Assembly: GCA_026692865.1 (NCBI GenBank)
Contig: JAPLNI010000058.1
Location: forward strand, 1 to 64,000
DNA: 64,000 nucleotides
Origin: Planctomycetota bacterium
GTDB lineage: Bacteria > Planctomycetota > Planctomycetia > Pirellulales > Pirellulaceae
Reading direction: 5' to 3'
In this document: in pieces, positions 45,618 to 55,755 of the stretch
Layout: each line of letters begins with the position of its first letter
Numbering within the stretch: the first letter of the stretch is position 1
Program-made: the position numbers and the translations under genes
Notes under the pieces: generated by a model
Seen by the model: only the letters and a program-made list of their open reading frames with translations
Databases searched by the model: none
What the model was told of the DNA's origin: nothing

Positions 45618-47396
45618 TTACGGACTCATCTGAATGGGCTCAAGCTGAGTGATACCGCCAGGCAAATGAATTCGTATATGAATGATTTTCGCCGTAGCCG
45701 GGAGCCTAACTTCATGAGTCTGCCAATCGTCAGATGCGTCCACAACAAACGTAATTCGATTCTTGGAAACAAAGTCTTTCTCGCCGTCAACTCGCCAAGC
45801 GATCGAAGCCGGTCCTCCAGCATTGTTCTTGATCTTTAACTTGATGTCCGCGGGCACTTTTAAAGCAAGAGAACTTCGAGCGATGAATGGGGCTTTCGCT
45901 TTATCCGAACTGAGCACCATGATTCCATCTTTCGACACAAGCGTTCCGTTTCGCGCGAGCCATCCTGCTGTTTTTTTTGATGCATCATTTGTATTCGGGG
46001 TTTGCGGTTTGGGTATGGCGATCTTTTTTCCTTCCAAATAATAATCAAAGTAGTTATCCCAATTCTGATTCATCACCCCCAACGCCATTCCCGGCGGGTT
46101 GAGAGAATCCGCCCATGTCTTTAGCTTTCCACGTAATCGGTTCGCAATGTCCGGGTGCTTCGACACAAGATTGTTTTTCTCCTCACGATCAACACTAAGA
46201 TCATAAAGATATTCTCGCTCGCCACCTCTTAGTAGCTTCCAATTGCTTTCTCGAATCGTGCTCTGGGCCATCCATCGCCAGTAGAGGGAATCATGCGGAG
46301 GCGATTTGGTTTCACCCTTGAGATGCGGGAGAAGGTTCACACCATCAAGATCGCCTTTCTTAATTGGGACGTTCGCAAGAGCAACTGCAGTTGCGGCAAC
46401 ATCTAATGAAGTGATTGGGTAGTCGTAGGTTTGTCCGCCGGGAATAGTACCAGGCCATGCGACGACAAAAGGAGTCGACATGCCACCTTCGGCAAGCATT
46501 CCTTTTTCTCCATTGAGCGGTGTATTTACACTTCCATCCCAGCCTCCGGCATCTCCTTGAAGTGGCGAATCTATTTTTTGAATCTTCAACGGAGCACCGT
46601 TATCACCGATAAAGACAACGAGCGTTCGATCCGTAAGACCATGTTTTTTCAAGGTACGCGTAACAAGCCCAACACCATCATCCATGGCGGCAATCATCGC
46701 AAGAGCTTGTCGACGACGCTCTGGCATCTCACCCGGAAAGCGATCGGTGTATTTCTTGGGTGCATCCAGCGGAGTGTGGGGAGCTCGATAAGCAACATAA
46801 AGAAAAAAAGGTTGATCCTTGTATCGCTCGATCACAGCCGCAGCTGCTTGGCTGCAACCATCGATATGATAAGCCGTTGGTGGGATCTCTCCCATCGGTA
46901 TATCTTTACCATCGAGAGTAATGTTCGCAGAGAACGCACGCTGTGCATTTTGTGAAAATACGTGCTTGAATCCATGTCGCGAAATCTCTGTCGTTGGTCC
47001 TAGGTGCCACTTACCAAACTGCGCAGTTGCATAGCCCGCCTTCTGGAGCCGCGTTGCAATCGTTGTCTCTTTATTGAAGCCATCTAACGAGGAGTTATTG
47101 TTATCAAGGTTGAAACGCCCCTGAAATTTTCCAACCATAAGTCCACCACGCGACGGTACACATTGTGGTGCAGTGCTATAGCCATTTGTTGCAAGTACGC
47201 CACTCCGCGCAAGAGCATCAAGATTCGGAGTGCGAACATCCGTTACCGCTCCGTAGGCTCCCAAGTCAGCGTGTCCATGATCATCGCTATAAAAAACAAT
47301 GATATTCGGCGCGGCAACAATATTCTGCGAAGCGGTAACACGAGTCGCATCGCCACAAAGCCATGCACAGTAGAGCAAGACAGCAATCCGCTTCAT
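45618..47396 (-). CDS. Secreted sulfatase with C-terminal beta-rich domain
   Basis: A 592-aa type I sulfatase exported by a signal peptide (IAVLLYCAWLCGDATRVTAS). The metal site PNIIVFYSDDHGHADLGAYG and the formylglycine motif APQCVPSRGGLMVGKF are intact, so the Cys can be converted to formylglycine by a maturase. Other active-site parts are FGKWHLGPTTE, APHTPLDAPK and VFIGDNGAP. After the catalytic fold (about residue 450) comes a Lys/Pro linker and a roughly 110-residue beta-strand-rich region (ITFVVDASDDWQTHEVRLPA). It removes sulfate esters, probably from algal polysaccharide. It lies 7 bp downstream of another sulfatase gene. Confidence 0.93.
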   Translation of the reverse strand: MKRIAVLLYCAWLCGDATRVTASQNIVAAPNIIVFYSDDHGHADLGAYGAVTDVRTPNLDALARSGVLATNGYSTAPQCVPSRGGLMVGKFQGRFNLDNNNSSLDGFNKETTIATRLQKAGYATAQFGKWHLGPTTEISRHGFKHVFSQNAQRAFSANITLDGKDIPMGEIPPTAYHIDGCSQAAAAVIERYKDQPFFLYVAYRAPHTPLDAPKKYTDRFPGEMPERRRQALAMIAAMDDGVGLVTRTLKKHGLTDRTLVVFIGDNGAPLKIQKIDSPLQGDAGGWDGSVNTPLNGEKGMLAEGGMSTPFVVAWPGTIPGGQTYDYPITSLDVAATAVALANVPIKKGDLDGVNLLPHLKGETKSPPHDSLYWRWMAQSTIRESNWKLLRGGEREYLYDLSVDREEKNNLVSKHPDIANRLRGKLKTWADSLNPPGMALGVMNQNWDNYFDYYLEGKKIAIPKPQTPNTNDASKKTAGWLARNGTLVSKDGIMVLSSDKAKAPFIARSSLALKVPADIKLKIKNNAGGPASIAWRVDGEKDFVSKNRITFVVDASDDWQTHEVRLPATAKIIHIRIHLPGGITQLEPIQMSP

Positions 47397-47403
47397 AACA
47401 GTT

Positions 47404-49341
47404 TCACTTTAGGAGAGAGAAAGACTTACCGGTTGAATCGCGAAGGTCGAATTGTTCGCAATTGAATTCGCCAGGTGCTCTCCCTGGGTCTAATCGAAGT
47501 GCGCTGAGATCGTTTGCGGGGATCTCGATCGTATATTGGTGGAGCTTACCATCATGAACTATTGGAAAGTCGATACTGCGATCTTTGAGAAAGTTTTTGT
47601 CGTTCTTGCTCATAAAGAAAATAGCCCCTGCGCCTTTACCCGTGCTACTCATTCGCAGCGTTACCGTGAAAGGGCCGCTTGCTTCGGGGATTGCTCGAGT
47701 GCTGATCCAAGGATCGCCGCCAATCGATTGAAAGGTTAAGTGTTTGTCGGTCTTTTCAAACACGACATCCTTACTGTACCGCCAGAGGGAAGGCGTATTG
47801 GATTCGCTTGGCCTGACTGAAGAAGCAGGAGACCCCTTTGGCTTTTTGTTTTCTTTTACTGTTTGCTTTCCTTCCAGCTCTGGCTTATATCGCGATGGAT
47901 TGAAGGCTGGGTTTGGAATCGGTACAACGGCATTCGTTTGAACGAGGAACTGCTCAATAAGCTGATCAAGTTCTTTGACGAGCTCCGGTTTGGTTGCTGC
48001 AAAATTGTTTTGTTCACCAATGTCGTCCAACAAGTTGAACAGCATATATCGGTGTGCTCCATTCTCGCCACCGTGAAAGATTCGAATGAGTTTCCATTCA
48101 TCACGATGAACCGATACCGCGGGTGGAAGCCAATCGGGAACGCCGGGCGAATGCGGGAAGTATTGAAACACAGGCCCGCGTCGGAAGGCTTGTCCCTTCA
48201 AGGCCGGAAGAACGCTAATGCCATCTAGAATTTGTTCAGGTTGCTTCGGCATCGCAAGTCCATCAAGAAGCGTCGGATAAAAGTCTTCGCTTTGAATTGT
48301 GGTATCGCTGCGACTTCCAGCAGCAGTCAGACCAGGCCACACGAAAACGCATGGGACCCGTGTGCCACCTTCAAACATACATGCCTTGCCACCTCGAAGC
48401 GGAAGATTACTTGTCGGAGTCGTTTCGTCGATCTCGTTGTACATGTTCCCACCATTATCGGAAGTAAAAATGATGGTCGTTCGATCGGCAATCTTCAAAC
48501 GGTCGAGCGTATCTAACAGCGTTCCGATCGCGTCGTCCATGCTCTCGATCATAGCGGCGTAAGTAGGACTTCGTTGCGGATCAGAAGGATCTACGCGTGC
48601 ACGATGCTTTTCGATCAGCGACTTCTTGGCATCAAAAGGAGCATGCACGCTGAACATCCAATAGTTCATATAGAAAGGCTCATTCTGGTGCTTTTCAAGG
48701 AAAGCTGTTGCCTCTTTCGCCATGCGGTCTTCTAGATGTTCATCTGGTACCGTTGGGTCATGATCAAAGTCCTTAAACTTCCACGGAGCAACGAAGCTTC
48801 CAGCAGGACCAGGACCGCTATGGTGTGGAACATCGACGTCGAAACCTTGTTGCAAAGGAGAGTAAGGCTCCGAGCCAAGATGCCATTTTCCGAAATGACC
48901 AGTCACGTATCCTTCGTCTTTGAACGACTCCGCAAGCGTTCGATACTCCGACTTTAGTCGAGTTACCGTTTGCGGTTGAATCGACTTTTGATCCGGAGGC
49001 GCAGACTTGCCAACGGTCGATTGCAGTACGACTTGCGGCAAATGACAATTAGGAGTGGTGATGCCCGTGCGGGCCGGACTTAACCCAGTAAGAATTGCCG
49101 AACGTGTTGGCGAACAGAGTGGACTAGCCGAATAGGCACGCGAGAAAGTCATCCCGCGCTTCGCTAGACGCTCGATGTTTGGCGTTTGATAGAATTTGGT
49201 ATTGCCGTAAAGAGTAGTGTCACTCCAACCAAGATCGTCCGCCAAGATGACGATCACGTTTTGCTTCGGAGAAGCTTGGACAACCTGACCGCACCAAGCA
49301 AGGGCAAGTAAGATCGACAGGCCTAGAAAAACATTCTTCAT
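47404..49341 (-). CDS. Secreted sulfatase with C-terminal beta-rich domain
   Basis: A 645-aa type I sulfatase with signal peptide ([20 protein letters not shown], cleavage near ASPKQ). Metal ligands are in [20 protein letters not shown]; the formylglycine motif is [14 protein letters not shown], with Thr where many have Ser or Ala. Further motifs: [24 protein letters not shown] and [13 protein letters not shown]. After residue about 500 a linker ([20 protein letters not shown]) leads to a 120-residue beta-rich domain ([19 protein letters not shown]) resembling those of carbohydrate-binding or DUF-type extensions. It is the first gene of the sulfatase pair. Confidence 0.93.
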   Translation of the reverse strand: MKNVFLGLSILLALAWCGQVVQASPKQNVIVILADDLGWSDTTLYGNTKFYQTPNIERLAKRGMTFSRAYSASPLCSPTRSAILTGLSPARTGITTPNCHLPQVVLQSTVGKSAPPDQKSIQPQTVTRLKSEYRTLAESFKDEGYVTGHFGKWHLGSEPYSPLQQGFDVDVPHHSGPGPAGSFVAPWKFKDFDHDPTVPDEHLEDRMAKEATAFLEKHQNEPFYMNYWMFSVHAPFDAKKSLIEKHRARVDPSDPQRSPTYAAMIESMDDAIGTLLDTLDRLKIADRTTIIFTSDNGGNMYNEIDETTPTSNLPLRGGKACMFEGGTRVPCVFVWPGLTAAGSRSDTTIQSEDFYPTLLDGLAMPKQPEQILDGISVLPALKGQAFRRGPVFQYFPHSPGVPDWLPPAVSVHRDEWKLIRIFHGGENGAHRYMLFNLLDDIGEQNNFAATKPELVKELDQLIEQFLVQTNAVVPIPNPAFNPSRYKPELEGKQTVKENKKPKGSPASSVRPSESNTPSLWRYSKDVVFEKTDKHLTFQSIGGDPWISTRAIPEASGPFTVTLRMSSTGKGAGAIFFMSKNDKNFLKDRSIDFPIVHDGKLHQYTIEIPANDLSALRLDPGRAPGEFNCEQFDLRDSTGKSFSLLK

Positions 49342-49701
49342 GATTAGTATTGGGTTACGTGGATTACTTCTGCAGCTTCAACTTGCAAAGTGTTCGCAAA
49401 ATCAGTGCCTTGCCAAATGGACCTAATTTATTGTAAACCAATGATTGACGGGTTACCTCACCACTGATGGGAAAACGGGATATGCACAGCTTTCTTTGCG
49501 AAATGTATAGCGAAGGTAACTGAAGTCGCAAACAAATCCATCGAAGCAGAATCGCGACCTGTAGATTTTGCGGGTGTCCCTGCGACTTTTGCGACTTTAC
49601 GCTCGGGTGTCCCTGCGATCTTGTTTCGGGTGAGCGAGCATCACCCGTTCATGTCAACCTTTGACAGGAGATGGTTGAACAGATGCCAGCCAATTGAAAG
49701 A
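49342..49701. other. Intergenic region with a short direct repeat
   Basis: 360 bp between two minus-strand genes. A 15-base word, cgggtgtccctgcga, occurs at 49571-49585 and again at 49604-49618, with tgcgactt repeated between them. No gene or RNA is recognisable. The sulfatase promoter should lie at the right of the sulfatase start, but is not obvious. Confidence 0.5.
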
Positions 49702-50523
49702 CTAGACCGCTTCGACTCGACGTAAGCCTATTTCAGGCATCACCTCGGTAGATGAGCTCCCTCGGCCGGCTCGCACTCGCAGCAATACAAGTAGATTGCG
49801 GCGCAAAGTCCGAAATGGAACTGCGAACGCTCGATGAACATTCAACCACCAAGGCCGCTTGCATTCGGGCGAACTCGATGATGATTGGCAGTGGATACGG
49901 CGATGCTTGGAAACATTAAAGAGATCTAAGTCCCTGAGCGTGCTCATCAACAGCCTTCCCAGAATTCCGCGAGAACACTGGATGCTTACTTGAAAATCAA
50001 TCAGATAAGGTAAGCCGTCATCGCCGACTAATACATTCTCTTGTTTGTGCAGATCGACATATGCAATGCGTCTGCCGTGCAGTTCGGCCAAGAGTGCTTC
50101 AACTCGATCAAAGAAACCCAAAGGCAAGTCATCACATAAAGATAATGGATTCCCCACTACAAAGTCATGGGCAACGGCATGAGACTCTGTCTTTCCCAAC
50201 GCGATCACATTCCGGTAAACCTTCGGAATTCCCTCCACGTCACGCAATTGGTGCAAGAAGTCGTGCTCGCGATGGGCGAGAAATCTACCAAGCCAACGCA
50301 TTGGGATCGGGCCAATCGACTCTGTTCGATTAAACTTACAGACCAATTGCCGTCCTGATTCGGACGCATAATGCGCAGTCGCTGCCCAAGAATCGTGTTT
50401 GAAGACACAAACTCGCTCAAACATGCAGTCGTCGACTGTTACGACCAACGGAGGCTCACTCATACCCAATGCTCGCAAAGTCTTGGGACGAGGACGAACT
50501 TGTGATTCGCACTTATCTAGCAT
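49702..50523 (-). CDS. Lipopolysaccharide-kinase-like (InaA/WaaP-type) protein
   Basis: A kinase-fold protein of 273 aa from the ATG at 50523. The frame is open to 50535, but GGAGG lies 5 bp before the ATG at 50523, which decides the start. The nucleotide-binding Lys is probably in GRQLVCKFNR; the catalytic loop reads RIAYVDLHKQENVLVGDDG, and the metal motif is LIDFQVS, where protein kinases have DFG. This VDLHxxNVL-DFQ layout is that of LPS heptose/Kdo kinase relatives and RIO-like kinases. After about residue 200 the sequence is basic and of unclear fold. A role in phosphorylating envelope sugar is inference. Confidence 0.78.
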   Translation of the reverse strand: MLDKCESQVRPRPKTLRALGMSEPPLVVTVDDCMFERVCVFKHDSWAATAHYASESGRQLVCKFNRTESIGPIPMRWLGRFLAHREHDFLHQLRDVEGIPKVYRNVIALGKTESHAVAHDFVVGNPLSLCDDLPLGFFDRVEALLAELHGRRIAYVDLHKQENVLVGDDGLPYLIDFQVSIQCSRGILGRLLMSTLRDLDLFNVSKHRRIHCQSSSSSPECKRPWWLNVHRAFAVPFRTLRRNLLVLLRVRAGRGSSSTEVMPEIGLRRVEAV

Positions 50524-50803
50524 TACGGCCTCCATGCCGGATACTTAAACTATAAAATGATTCATGAGCCAGGGTTCTGGACAGGCAAAACTAACCCTAC
50601 TATCGTCATATCTTTCCATTTTCTCTAAAGAAATTCTCATTTCTATGAAATTCGAGTGGAGAAATGCGAGCGGCATGTTCCTGACAGGCAAAGTGGCACG
50701 CAAAGCTCTCATTTGGCGATGCACCAAGCATGAGAACGAAGTTCACTGTGGATCTTAATACCACGCTGCATGATCGATGGACAACCAATAGAATGAAGCC
50801 GCT

Positions 50804-51156
50804 ATGAAGTCCGCAATTCGACTGTTAACAATCCTGATGTTTCTTGCCGCATTCAGCATTCTCGTTTACCTTTCGACTGAGAATAATCGACTTGCTGATG
50901 ATGTAGATCGATTGGAAGCCGAACTGGGAAAGATGGTCATTACGCTGGTCTCATGCTTTACCAGGGGCTTCCAACAAGACTCGGAATCCAAGTTCCAGCA
51001 GCCTTGAAACCCAAGCTTTCGGTTGATGTTACCGATAAGCATCCGACCACTGCAGGAACGGCTTTTCCTGGCGGGCCCGTTTTCGATGCCATCCAGATCG
51101 AGCTCGATACTGCCGAACGCGAATGGATCTGGTTGAGTGCTGAGTTGAAAGAATAG
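50804..51156 (+). pseudogene. Small membrane-anchored protein, probably frameshifted
   Basis: The ATG at 50804 starts MKSAIRLLTILMFLAAFSIL, an N-terminal membrane helix, followed by a helical NNRLADDVDRLEAELGKM coiled segment. This frame stops at 51007. From about 50935 another frame stays open to 51156 and carries a more protein-like end (QVPAALKPKLSVDVTDKHP, TAEREWIWLSAELKE). A one-base change near 50930-50950 would join the two into a protein of about 117 aa. I do not recognise the family. Two separate short genes are the alternative, but the second lacks a ribosome site. Confidence 0.5.
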
Positions 51157-51569
51157 GAGAACTCAAACGGCACCCATAGAGCAAAACGATAAACGGTTCG
51201 ATGCGCAACTCTGCTGGAGTACAGCCTTTAGGCGCCGAGCACTTCGGATGCGCAAAAAGCGGCTAAAGCCTGGACTCCAGCGGAAAGTGGCGCTGTCCAA
51301 GTGAGTACCATCGGATCCCCCATAAAAACAAACCGGATCGCTTGGATCTATTCGCTAAACACGGTGCGATTGTGAGCGAGGAAAAGGCTGGATTCATTGA
51401 GACCATCGCTGCCGTCCATAAAATTCGGTTATCATCCACAAACCGTCTTTCCATATCCTCCCTACCAAACTTGGCTCATTCAAGCATTTCCGGTTTCAAT
51501 GCTTCTGTTTTGAACCTTGTTGCTTGAATCAATTTAGTTTGCCAGCGACTGCCAACTAACCTCTCCCTC
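51157..51569. other. Intergenic region with palindromic repeat upstream of the MFS gene
   Basis: About 410 bp without a gene. It holds the palindrome at 51213-51282; the remainder (51300-51569) shows no recognisable gene, and I could not identify the MFS promoter. Confidence 0.5.
51213..51282. repeat. Palindromic intergenic repeat (CTGGAGT...ACTCCAG type)
   Basis: The arms gctggagtacagcctttagg (51213-51232, extending to 51236) and agcggctaaagcctggactc (51259-51278, extending to 51282) are inverted copies with a few mismatches and a 22-base loop. It differs in sequence from the GAGTAC family. Its hairpin form between two genes fits a dispersed intergenic repeat or a terminator for the upstream small gene; no T tract follows. 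Confidence 0.65.
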
Positions 51570-52844
51570 ATGTTGAACAGAGTAATCTCCAAAGAAACCA
51601 TCAGTATGGCTTGGCTAGTCGTACTGCTTTTGTTTCCGGTTGCGTTGTTGAACTATCTTGATCGACAAATGATTGCGGCGATGAAGACGTCGGTGATGTC
51701 GGACATATCTGGGATGGCCAGCGAGTCGCAGTGGGGTTACATGCTTGGCCAATTCAAATGGTCTTATGCTTTCTTTAGTCCAATCGGAGGACTACTTGCA
51801 GACCGAGTAAGTCGACGCTGGACAATCGGCGCAAGTCTTGTTTGTTGGTCGGCGATCACCTTTCTCACGGGCTTGGTAGATAGTTTTCAAGGATTACTGT
51901 GGACGCGAACTGCGATGGGAATAAGCGAAGCGTTCTACATCCCAGCGGCCCTTGCGCTCATATCGGACTACCATATCGGGCCGACGCGATCCAAGGCGGT
52001 AGGTGTTCATCAGATGGGCATATACTGTGGAGTGATACTCGGAGGTTTCGCTGGGTACGCTGCCGACTCGCCTGCCGTGGGATGGCGATTAACATTTCAA
52101 GTGATTGGAGTAATTGGAATTGCTTACGCCGTTCCTCTGCTATTCTTTTTACGTGATGTCCCCAATGAAGAAACGACAAACGTAGTCAATGGAGTCGATC
52201 AAGAGACTGTGTTGAATCGTTCGACAACGAGTCCAGTAGAACGCTCTGTGTTTTCCGAGCTCTTCACGAATTTCTCGTTTCTGTTGTTAGTTGCCTATTT
52301 CACACTCCCTGCGTTGTCAGCCTGGATTGTTCGCGATTGGATGCCGTCGATTCTCAAAGAGAGTTTCGATATCAGCCAAGGATTTGCAGGCGTTTCGGCG
52401 ACCTTGTATTGGCAATTGGCCGCCATCTTTGCGGCTCTCTTCGGCGGTTGGTTAGCAGATCGCTGAGCGCGTCGCTCGCCGCGCCTGATCATTCCCGCTC
52501 TAATCGGAGTGGGGATCGCCACCAGTGAAAAATCGATGCCGGCTGCCATTGCGGCTCTAGTTTTGTTTGGCATTGGTTGGGGTTTCTTTGACTGCAACAA
52601 CATGCCGATTCTCTGCCAGATTGTTCGCCCAAATCATCGAGCGACTGGCTACGGGATCATGAACATGATCAGCATTAGTTGTGGTGGATTGGCGGACTGG
52701 GGGTTCGGGAAAATGCTCGATATGAAACTTCCGATGACTACAATCTTCGGAGCCTTTGCGGCTTGTTGCGTCGTATCAATTGCAATTGTTTTATCCATTC
52801 GCCCACGATTCGCGTCCGAAAGTGACGCTTTGGAGAATTCATGA
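51570..52844 (+). pseudogene. MFS transporter interrupted by an in-frame TGA
   Basis: A 12-helix major facilitator (424 codons) in one frame from ATG 51570 to the stop at 52844, except for a TGA at 52464-52466. The break falls in the loop motif GGWLADR-stop-ARRSPR, where MFS proteins of this group have Trp, so TGG to TGA is the likely change. The first half shows ALLNYLDRQMIAAMKTSVMS and GGLLADRVSRRWTIGASLVC (motif A); the second half starts ARRSPRLIIPALIGVGIATS. The truncated 298-aa product would lack four helices. The stop at the end overlaps the aldolase ATG (ATGA), so the two were an operon. Sequencing error cannot be excluded. Confidence 0.87.
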
Positions 52845-53749
52845 CCGTCTCGTTTTCCGGGATTATTCCACCTTTGGTAACGCCGCTCAAATCGAGAGAC
52901 GCGATCGATCACGAGGGGCTCGAGCGATTGCTTGAGCATGTGATTGCAGGCGGTGTACATGGCTTATTCATCTTAGGAACTACGGGTGAGGCTCCTAGCT
53001 TGAGCTATCGACTGCGACGAGAGTTGATTACGAGTGTGATCGATCAAGTTGCTGGACGCATCCCCGTTTTGGTTGGCGTGACTGACACTTCCTTCGTGGA
53101 AACGATCGCTCTATCCGAACATGCCAAGTCAGCAGGTGCGTCTGCGGTTGTCGCGGCTACTCCCTACTATTTCCCAGCCGGTCAAACCGAGTTGTTGGGC
53201 TACGTCGAGAATCTGCTTGGCGAATTACCGCTCCCGCTAGTGATCTACAACATGCCGAGCTTAACGAAAGTTTGGTTTGAGATTGAAACGATTGAGAAAC
53301 TGGCCCATCACTCGAAGATCGTAGGCATCAAGGATAGCAGTGGTGATCTCGAGTATTTCAAGCGAGTTGTTGGACTGAAAAGTCTTCGTCCGGATTGGTC
53401 CGTAATGATCGGACCAGAAGCGATGCTTGCCCAAGCCATGCGAATCGGTGGCGATGGAGGCGTCAATGGAGGAGCAAACGTTTTTCCCGAACTGTTTGTC
53501 AAATGCTATAACGCTTGTCGAGAAGGAGATGAATCCCGAGTTGCAAAACTCGACGCGATCATTCAAGACTGGCAAAACGTTTATGACATTGGTAAGTATG
53601 CGTCGCGTCACATTAAAGCGACCAAGTGTAGTTTGTCATTGCTCGAAATCTGCGATGACTTTATAGCTGATCCGTTTCATCGCTTTCGACAACCCGAGCG
53701 AGATCGCGTTCAGCAGATACTTCATTCTATCAAAATGATGATGGTGTAA
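52841..53749 (+). CDS. Dihydrodipicolinate synthase / N-acetylneuraminate lyase family aldolase
   Basis: A 302-aa class I aldolase of the DapA/NanA superfamily. The Schiff-base lysine is in [11 protein letters not shown], the catalytic Tyr in PLVIYNMPS, and the pyruvate carboxylate loop is [12 protein letters not shown] (GTTGE as in the whole superfamily). [18 protein letters not shown] completes the barrel. Coupling to an MFS transporter (4-bp overlap) suggests uptake and cleavage of a sugar acid such as a sialic or 2-keto-3-deoxy acid, and not lysine synthesis. The substrate is inference. Confidence 0.88.
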   Translation: MTVSFSGIIPPLVTPLKSRDAIDHEGLERLLEHVIAGGVHGLFILGTTGEAPSLSYRLRRELITSVIDQVAGRIPVLVGVTDTSFVETIALSEHAKSAGASAVVAATPYYFPAGQTELLGYVENLLGELPLPLVIYNMPSLTKVWFEIETIEKLAHHSKIVGIKDSSGDLEYFKRVVGLKSLRPDWSVMIGPEAMLAQAMRIGGDGGVNGGANVFPELFVKCYNACREGDESRVAKLDAIIQDWQNVYDIGKYASRHIKATKCSLSLLEICDDFIADPFHRFRQPERDRVQQILHSIKMMMV

Positions 53750-53751
53750 AT

Positions 53752-55701
53752 ATGAACCGATTGATGATGATACTCGCCTTGCTCATCGGGCACAGTGCAA
53801 CAACGCGAGCCAACGAACTTAAGCCGCTGCAATACAATCATCCAGGTCTCGAAGTTGATTTGGGAGTTGGACTGTGGGCTTGGCCGTTGCCTTGTGATGC
53901 CGACGGTGATGGTGATTACGATCTGATTGTTTCATGCCCAGACAAGCCATCCAATGGTGTTTGGTATTTTGAAAACAAGAATGGTGATACGGCAAAAGAC
54001 AAGTTTCCAACCTTCGAACCTGCCAAACAAATCAGTAAAACCGTCACCTATGTGATGCCAAGCTATGTCGACGGCAAAATGCGGGTTCTTTCGCCGGGGT
54101 TCGAGTATCTCAACTTCACCAACAAAGGGATCGAAGAGAAAGTAAAGCTGCCAATAGAGGCCAAGTTTCATAAGCCGCTTGGCAAACAACCGAAAGGTCC
54201 AAAGATGCGGCACAACCAATGGCGTTATGTCGACTTCGATGGCGATAATGTGCTCGACCTAAGCGTCGGTGTCGAAGACTGGAGCTACTACGGATGGGAT
54301 GACGCGTGGGACACGAAAGGGCGATGGACTAACGGACCGCTTCATGGATGGGTCTACATCTTTAAAAATACCGGAACTAACGATGCACCGAAGTACGACA
54401 AACCATTCTTCTTAGAGGCTGCTGGCGAAAGATTGGACGTCTTTGGTTGCCCGTCTCAGAACTTTGCCGACTTCGATAAAGACGGAGATTTAGATTTGAT
54501 TTGTGGTGAGTTCCTCGACAAATTCACTTACTTCCAGAATCTCGGCACGCGTCAGATTCCAAAGTACGGATTGGGAAAGCGATTGATGAACGAGAAGCAG
54601 GAAATCCTGGCGATGGATCTTGAGATGATCGTTCCGATAGCTTTTGATTGGGACAAAGATGGCGATGAAGATCTGATCGTTGGCGATGAAGATGGCCGCG
54701 TCGCATTGGTCGAGAACCTTGGCTTGGACAATCAAATGCCTATCTTAAAATCGCCTCGTTACTTCCAGCAAAAGGCCGATACGCTGAAATGCGGTGCGCT
54801 AGCCTCACCGGTTGGTTCTGATTGGGATGACGATGGCGATATCGACATCGTAAGTGGAAATACAGCCGGCTATATTGAGTTCTTTGAGAATCTTAGTGGC
54901 CCCAATGTGGCACAGCCGAAATGGAATGGGCCGGTGCGGCTGGTTGCTGGAAATCAAATATTTCGTGTGATGGCGGGCGAGAACGGAAGCATCCAAGGAC
55001 CCGCAGAAGCCAAGTGGGGATATACCACGCTCAATGTTGCCGACTGGGACAGTGATGGGTTGAAGGATATTGTTTTCAATTCGATTTTAGGAAAGGTTTG
55101 TTGGCTACGTAATGTTGGCTCAAAAGGGACTCCAAAGCTTTCAAATCCCGAGCCGATCGAAGTGGAATGGGATGATCAACAACCAGAACTTCAATGGGGT
55201 TGGTTGAAGCCGGAAGGAAACGAGCTCCTCACCCAGTGGCGTACAACGCCTTTGGTCTATGACTTCAACGAAGACGGATTGGTAGATCTTGCGATATTGG
55301 ATCACGAAGGCTATTTGGCATTTTTCGAGCGATACCGCGATGGCACGGCGATCAAAGTAAAAGCTCCACGCCGCGCGTTCGTTGACGAAACAGGCACTCC
55401 GCTACGACTGAACCCAGGGACTGCGGGAAGAAGTGGTCGCCGAAAGATATGTGTTTCGGACTGGAACGGGGACGGTAAGTTTGACTTGCTATTGAACTCG
55501 TCAAACGCTGACTTGTGGGAACAAATCAACAAGAAAGAAAATACTTGGGTAATGAAGAACTCGGGGACGCTTGCCGAGAAGAATATCGAAGGCCACGACG
55601 TCAGTCCAACGGTGGTCGACTTCGATGGAAATGCCATCCCTGACTTTTTAGGCGGTGCTGAAGATGGACGGCTGTACTTCCTGAAGAACTTGAGAAACTA
55701 A
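53752..55701 (+). CDS. Secreted FG-GAP/VCBS-repeat protein
   Basis: A 649-aa exported protein (signal MMILALLIGHSATTRAN) built of FG-GAP/VCBS-type beta-propeller repeats, each with a calcium-binding DxDxDGxxD-like loop: PCDADGDGDYDLIV, YVDFDGDNVLDLSV, ADFDKDGDLDLICG, DWDKDGDEDLIVGD, DWDDDGDIDIVSGN, ADWDSDGLKDIVFN, YDFNEDGLVDLAIL, SDWNGDGKFDLLLN and VDFDGNAIPDFLGG. Nine such loops suggest a seven- or more-bladed propeller. Its start is 2 bp after the aldolase stop, so it belongs to the same operon. A polysaccharide-binding or lyase role is possible. Confidence 0.88.
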   Translation: MNRLMMILALLIGHSATTRANELKPLQYNHPGLEVDLGVGLWAWPLPCDADGDGDYDLIVSCPDKPSNGVWYFENKNGDTAKDKFPTFEPAKQISKTVTYVMPSYVDGKMRVLSPGFEYLNFTNKGIEEKVKLPIEAKFHKPLGKQPKGPKMRHNQWRYVDFDGDNVLDLSVGVEDWSYYGWDDAWDTKGRWTNGPLHGWVYIFKNTGTNDAPKYDKPFFLEAAGERLDVFGCPSQNFADFDKDGDLDLICGEFLDKFTYFQNLGTRQIPKYGLGKRLMNEKQEILAMDLEMIVPIAFDWDKDGDEDLIVGDEDGRVALVENLGLDNQMPILKSPRYFQQKADTLKCGALASPVGSDWDDDGDIDIVSGNTAGYIEFFENLSGPNVAQPKWNGPVRLVAGNQIFRVMAGENGSIQGPAEAKWGYTTLNVADWDSDGLKDIVFNSILGKVCWLRNVGSKGTPKLSNPEPIEVEWDDQQPELQWGWLKPEGNELLTQWRTTPLVYDFNEDGLVDLAILDHEGYLAFFERYRDGTAIKVKAPRRAFVDETGTPLRLNPGTAGRSGRRKICVSDWNGDGKFDLLLNSSNADLWEQINKKENTWVMKNSGTLAEKNIEGHDVSPTVVDFDGNAIPDFLGGAEDGRLYFLKNLRN

Positions 55702-55755
55702 CTTGACAGTCGATTGAATGTGGAAGAGATTGACAGTTGCGATGAGAACAATTGA

